From Altererythrobacter sp. (GTDB taxonomy: Bacteria > Pseudomonadota > Alphaproteobacteria > Sphingomonadales > Sphingomonadaceae): a DNA stretch of 6,942 bases. Positions 6,597 through 6,942 of this stretch are shown in pieces (the stretch's first letter is position 1; the number at the start of each line of letters is the position of its first letter). A program made the position numbers and the translations under genes. The notes beneath the pieces are model-generated. The model searched no databases, was not told the DNA's origin, and saw only the letters and a list, made by a program, of their open reading frames with translations. Location of the stretch: the NCBI GenBank assembly GCA_011524425.1, contig WTKI01000162.1:1-6942 (forward strand), read 5' to 3'.

Positions 6597-6942
6597 ATGA
6601 AACACGCAAGCTCCCTTGCGGGTGCCGCCTTGGCGCTCGCAATTTCGACCCCTGCTGCATCGCATGATGTGTATGCAGACGATCACGCCCCTATCGGCGT
6701 CATGGCCGACCACGCCCATAAGAAAGGCGAAGTCATGATATCCTTCCGTGCTATGCACATGGAAATGCAAGACAGTCAGATAGGTACAGATAGCGTCGCG
6801 CCAGAGACAATTGCCACCACTGTCCCAAACCGCTTCTTCGGAGTGCCGGGTCAGCCGCCAACCTTGCGGATTGTGCCAACGCAAATGCGTACGGACATGT
6901 ACATGCTTGGCATGATGTATGCCCCTTCGGACGCTGTAACTC
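6597..6942 (+). CDS. Secreted Met/His-rich protein, 'transporter'-type family (3' end outside window)
   Basis: The first 115 codons of an exported protein that runs off the right edge. A signal peptide is clear: MKH, hydrophobic core LAGAALALAIS, then TPAASHDVYA, with cleavage near residue 22 or 27. The mature start DDHAPIGVMADHAHKKGE, then VPNRFFGVPGQPPTLR and MMYAPSD, matches in memory a family of roughly 300-400-aa proteins annotated as 'transporter' in proteobacteria and found near copper-resistance and DUF2946 genes. Eleven of the 115 residues are methionine, including MHMEM (53-57), a DMYM run (100-103) and MM (106-107); histidines are at 23, 30, 39, 41 and 54. This suggests Cu(I)-type metal contact in the periplasm or outer membrane. 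An outer-membrane barrel fold is likely for the family, but the diagnostic C-terminal part is missing. The substrate is inferred, not shown. Confidence 0.75.
   Translation, partial: MKHASSLAGAALALAISTPAASHDVYADDHAPIGVMADHAHKKGEVMISFRAMHMEMQDSQIGTDSVAPETIATTVPNRFFGVPGQPPTLRIVPTQMRTDMYMLGMMYAPSDAVT

Noticed and set aside
6348..6884. 178-codon open frame on the - strand opposite the metal-related pair
   Set aside because: It overlaps the DUF2946-like gene and the signal peptide of the Met-rich gene, and it crosses the hairpin. It has no recognisable family features.

Overview
The window looks like chromosomal DNA of an alphaproteobacterium, most likely of the Sphingomonadales (Erythrobacter/Altererythrobacter/Sphingomonas type). 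This rests on the gene order, the style of the encoded proteins, moderately high GC with GC-rich third positions, and frequent non-ATG starts. It is an inference from recognition; no database search was run. All convincing genes are on the + strand. No tRNA, rRNA, CRISPR array, insertion sequence or phage gene was seen.

Bases 1-5521 hold the conserved cell-envelope/housekeeping cluster lptD-surA-pdxA-rsmA, in the same order as in Escherichia coli. LptD is the outer-membrane lipopolysaccharide translocon barrel and is cut off at the left edge of the window. SurA is the periplasmic chaperone that delivers barrels such as LptD to the outer membrane. PdxA is a vitamin B6 biosynthesis dehydrogenase. 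RsmA is the 16S rRNA A1518/A1519 dimethyltransferase. The last three are tightly packed: surA and pdxA overlap by 4 nt (TTGA, with a TTG start), and pdxA and rsmA by 11 nt, so translational coupling is likely.

Bases 5522-5999 hold a short gap containing an imperfect hairpin, then a small single-domain PilZ protein with both canonical c-di-GMP-binding motifs. It occupies the place where apaG-apaH follow rsmA in enterobacteria.

Bases 6000-6942 look like a small metal-handling (probably copper) pair. The first gene is a DUF2946-like small exported protein with a histidine-rich segment flanked by two cysteines. It is followed by a clean terminator-like hairpin and then by the first 115 codons of a secreted Met/His-rich protein of a family usually annotated only as 'transporter'. 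The right edge cuts this last gene.

Most of the window is ordinary conserved chromosome. The parts most worth a second look are the His/Met-rich pair with the hairpin between its genes, the LptD barrel with no cysteines, and the PilZ gene placed behind the rsmA operon.
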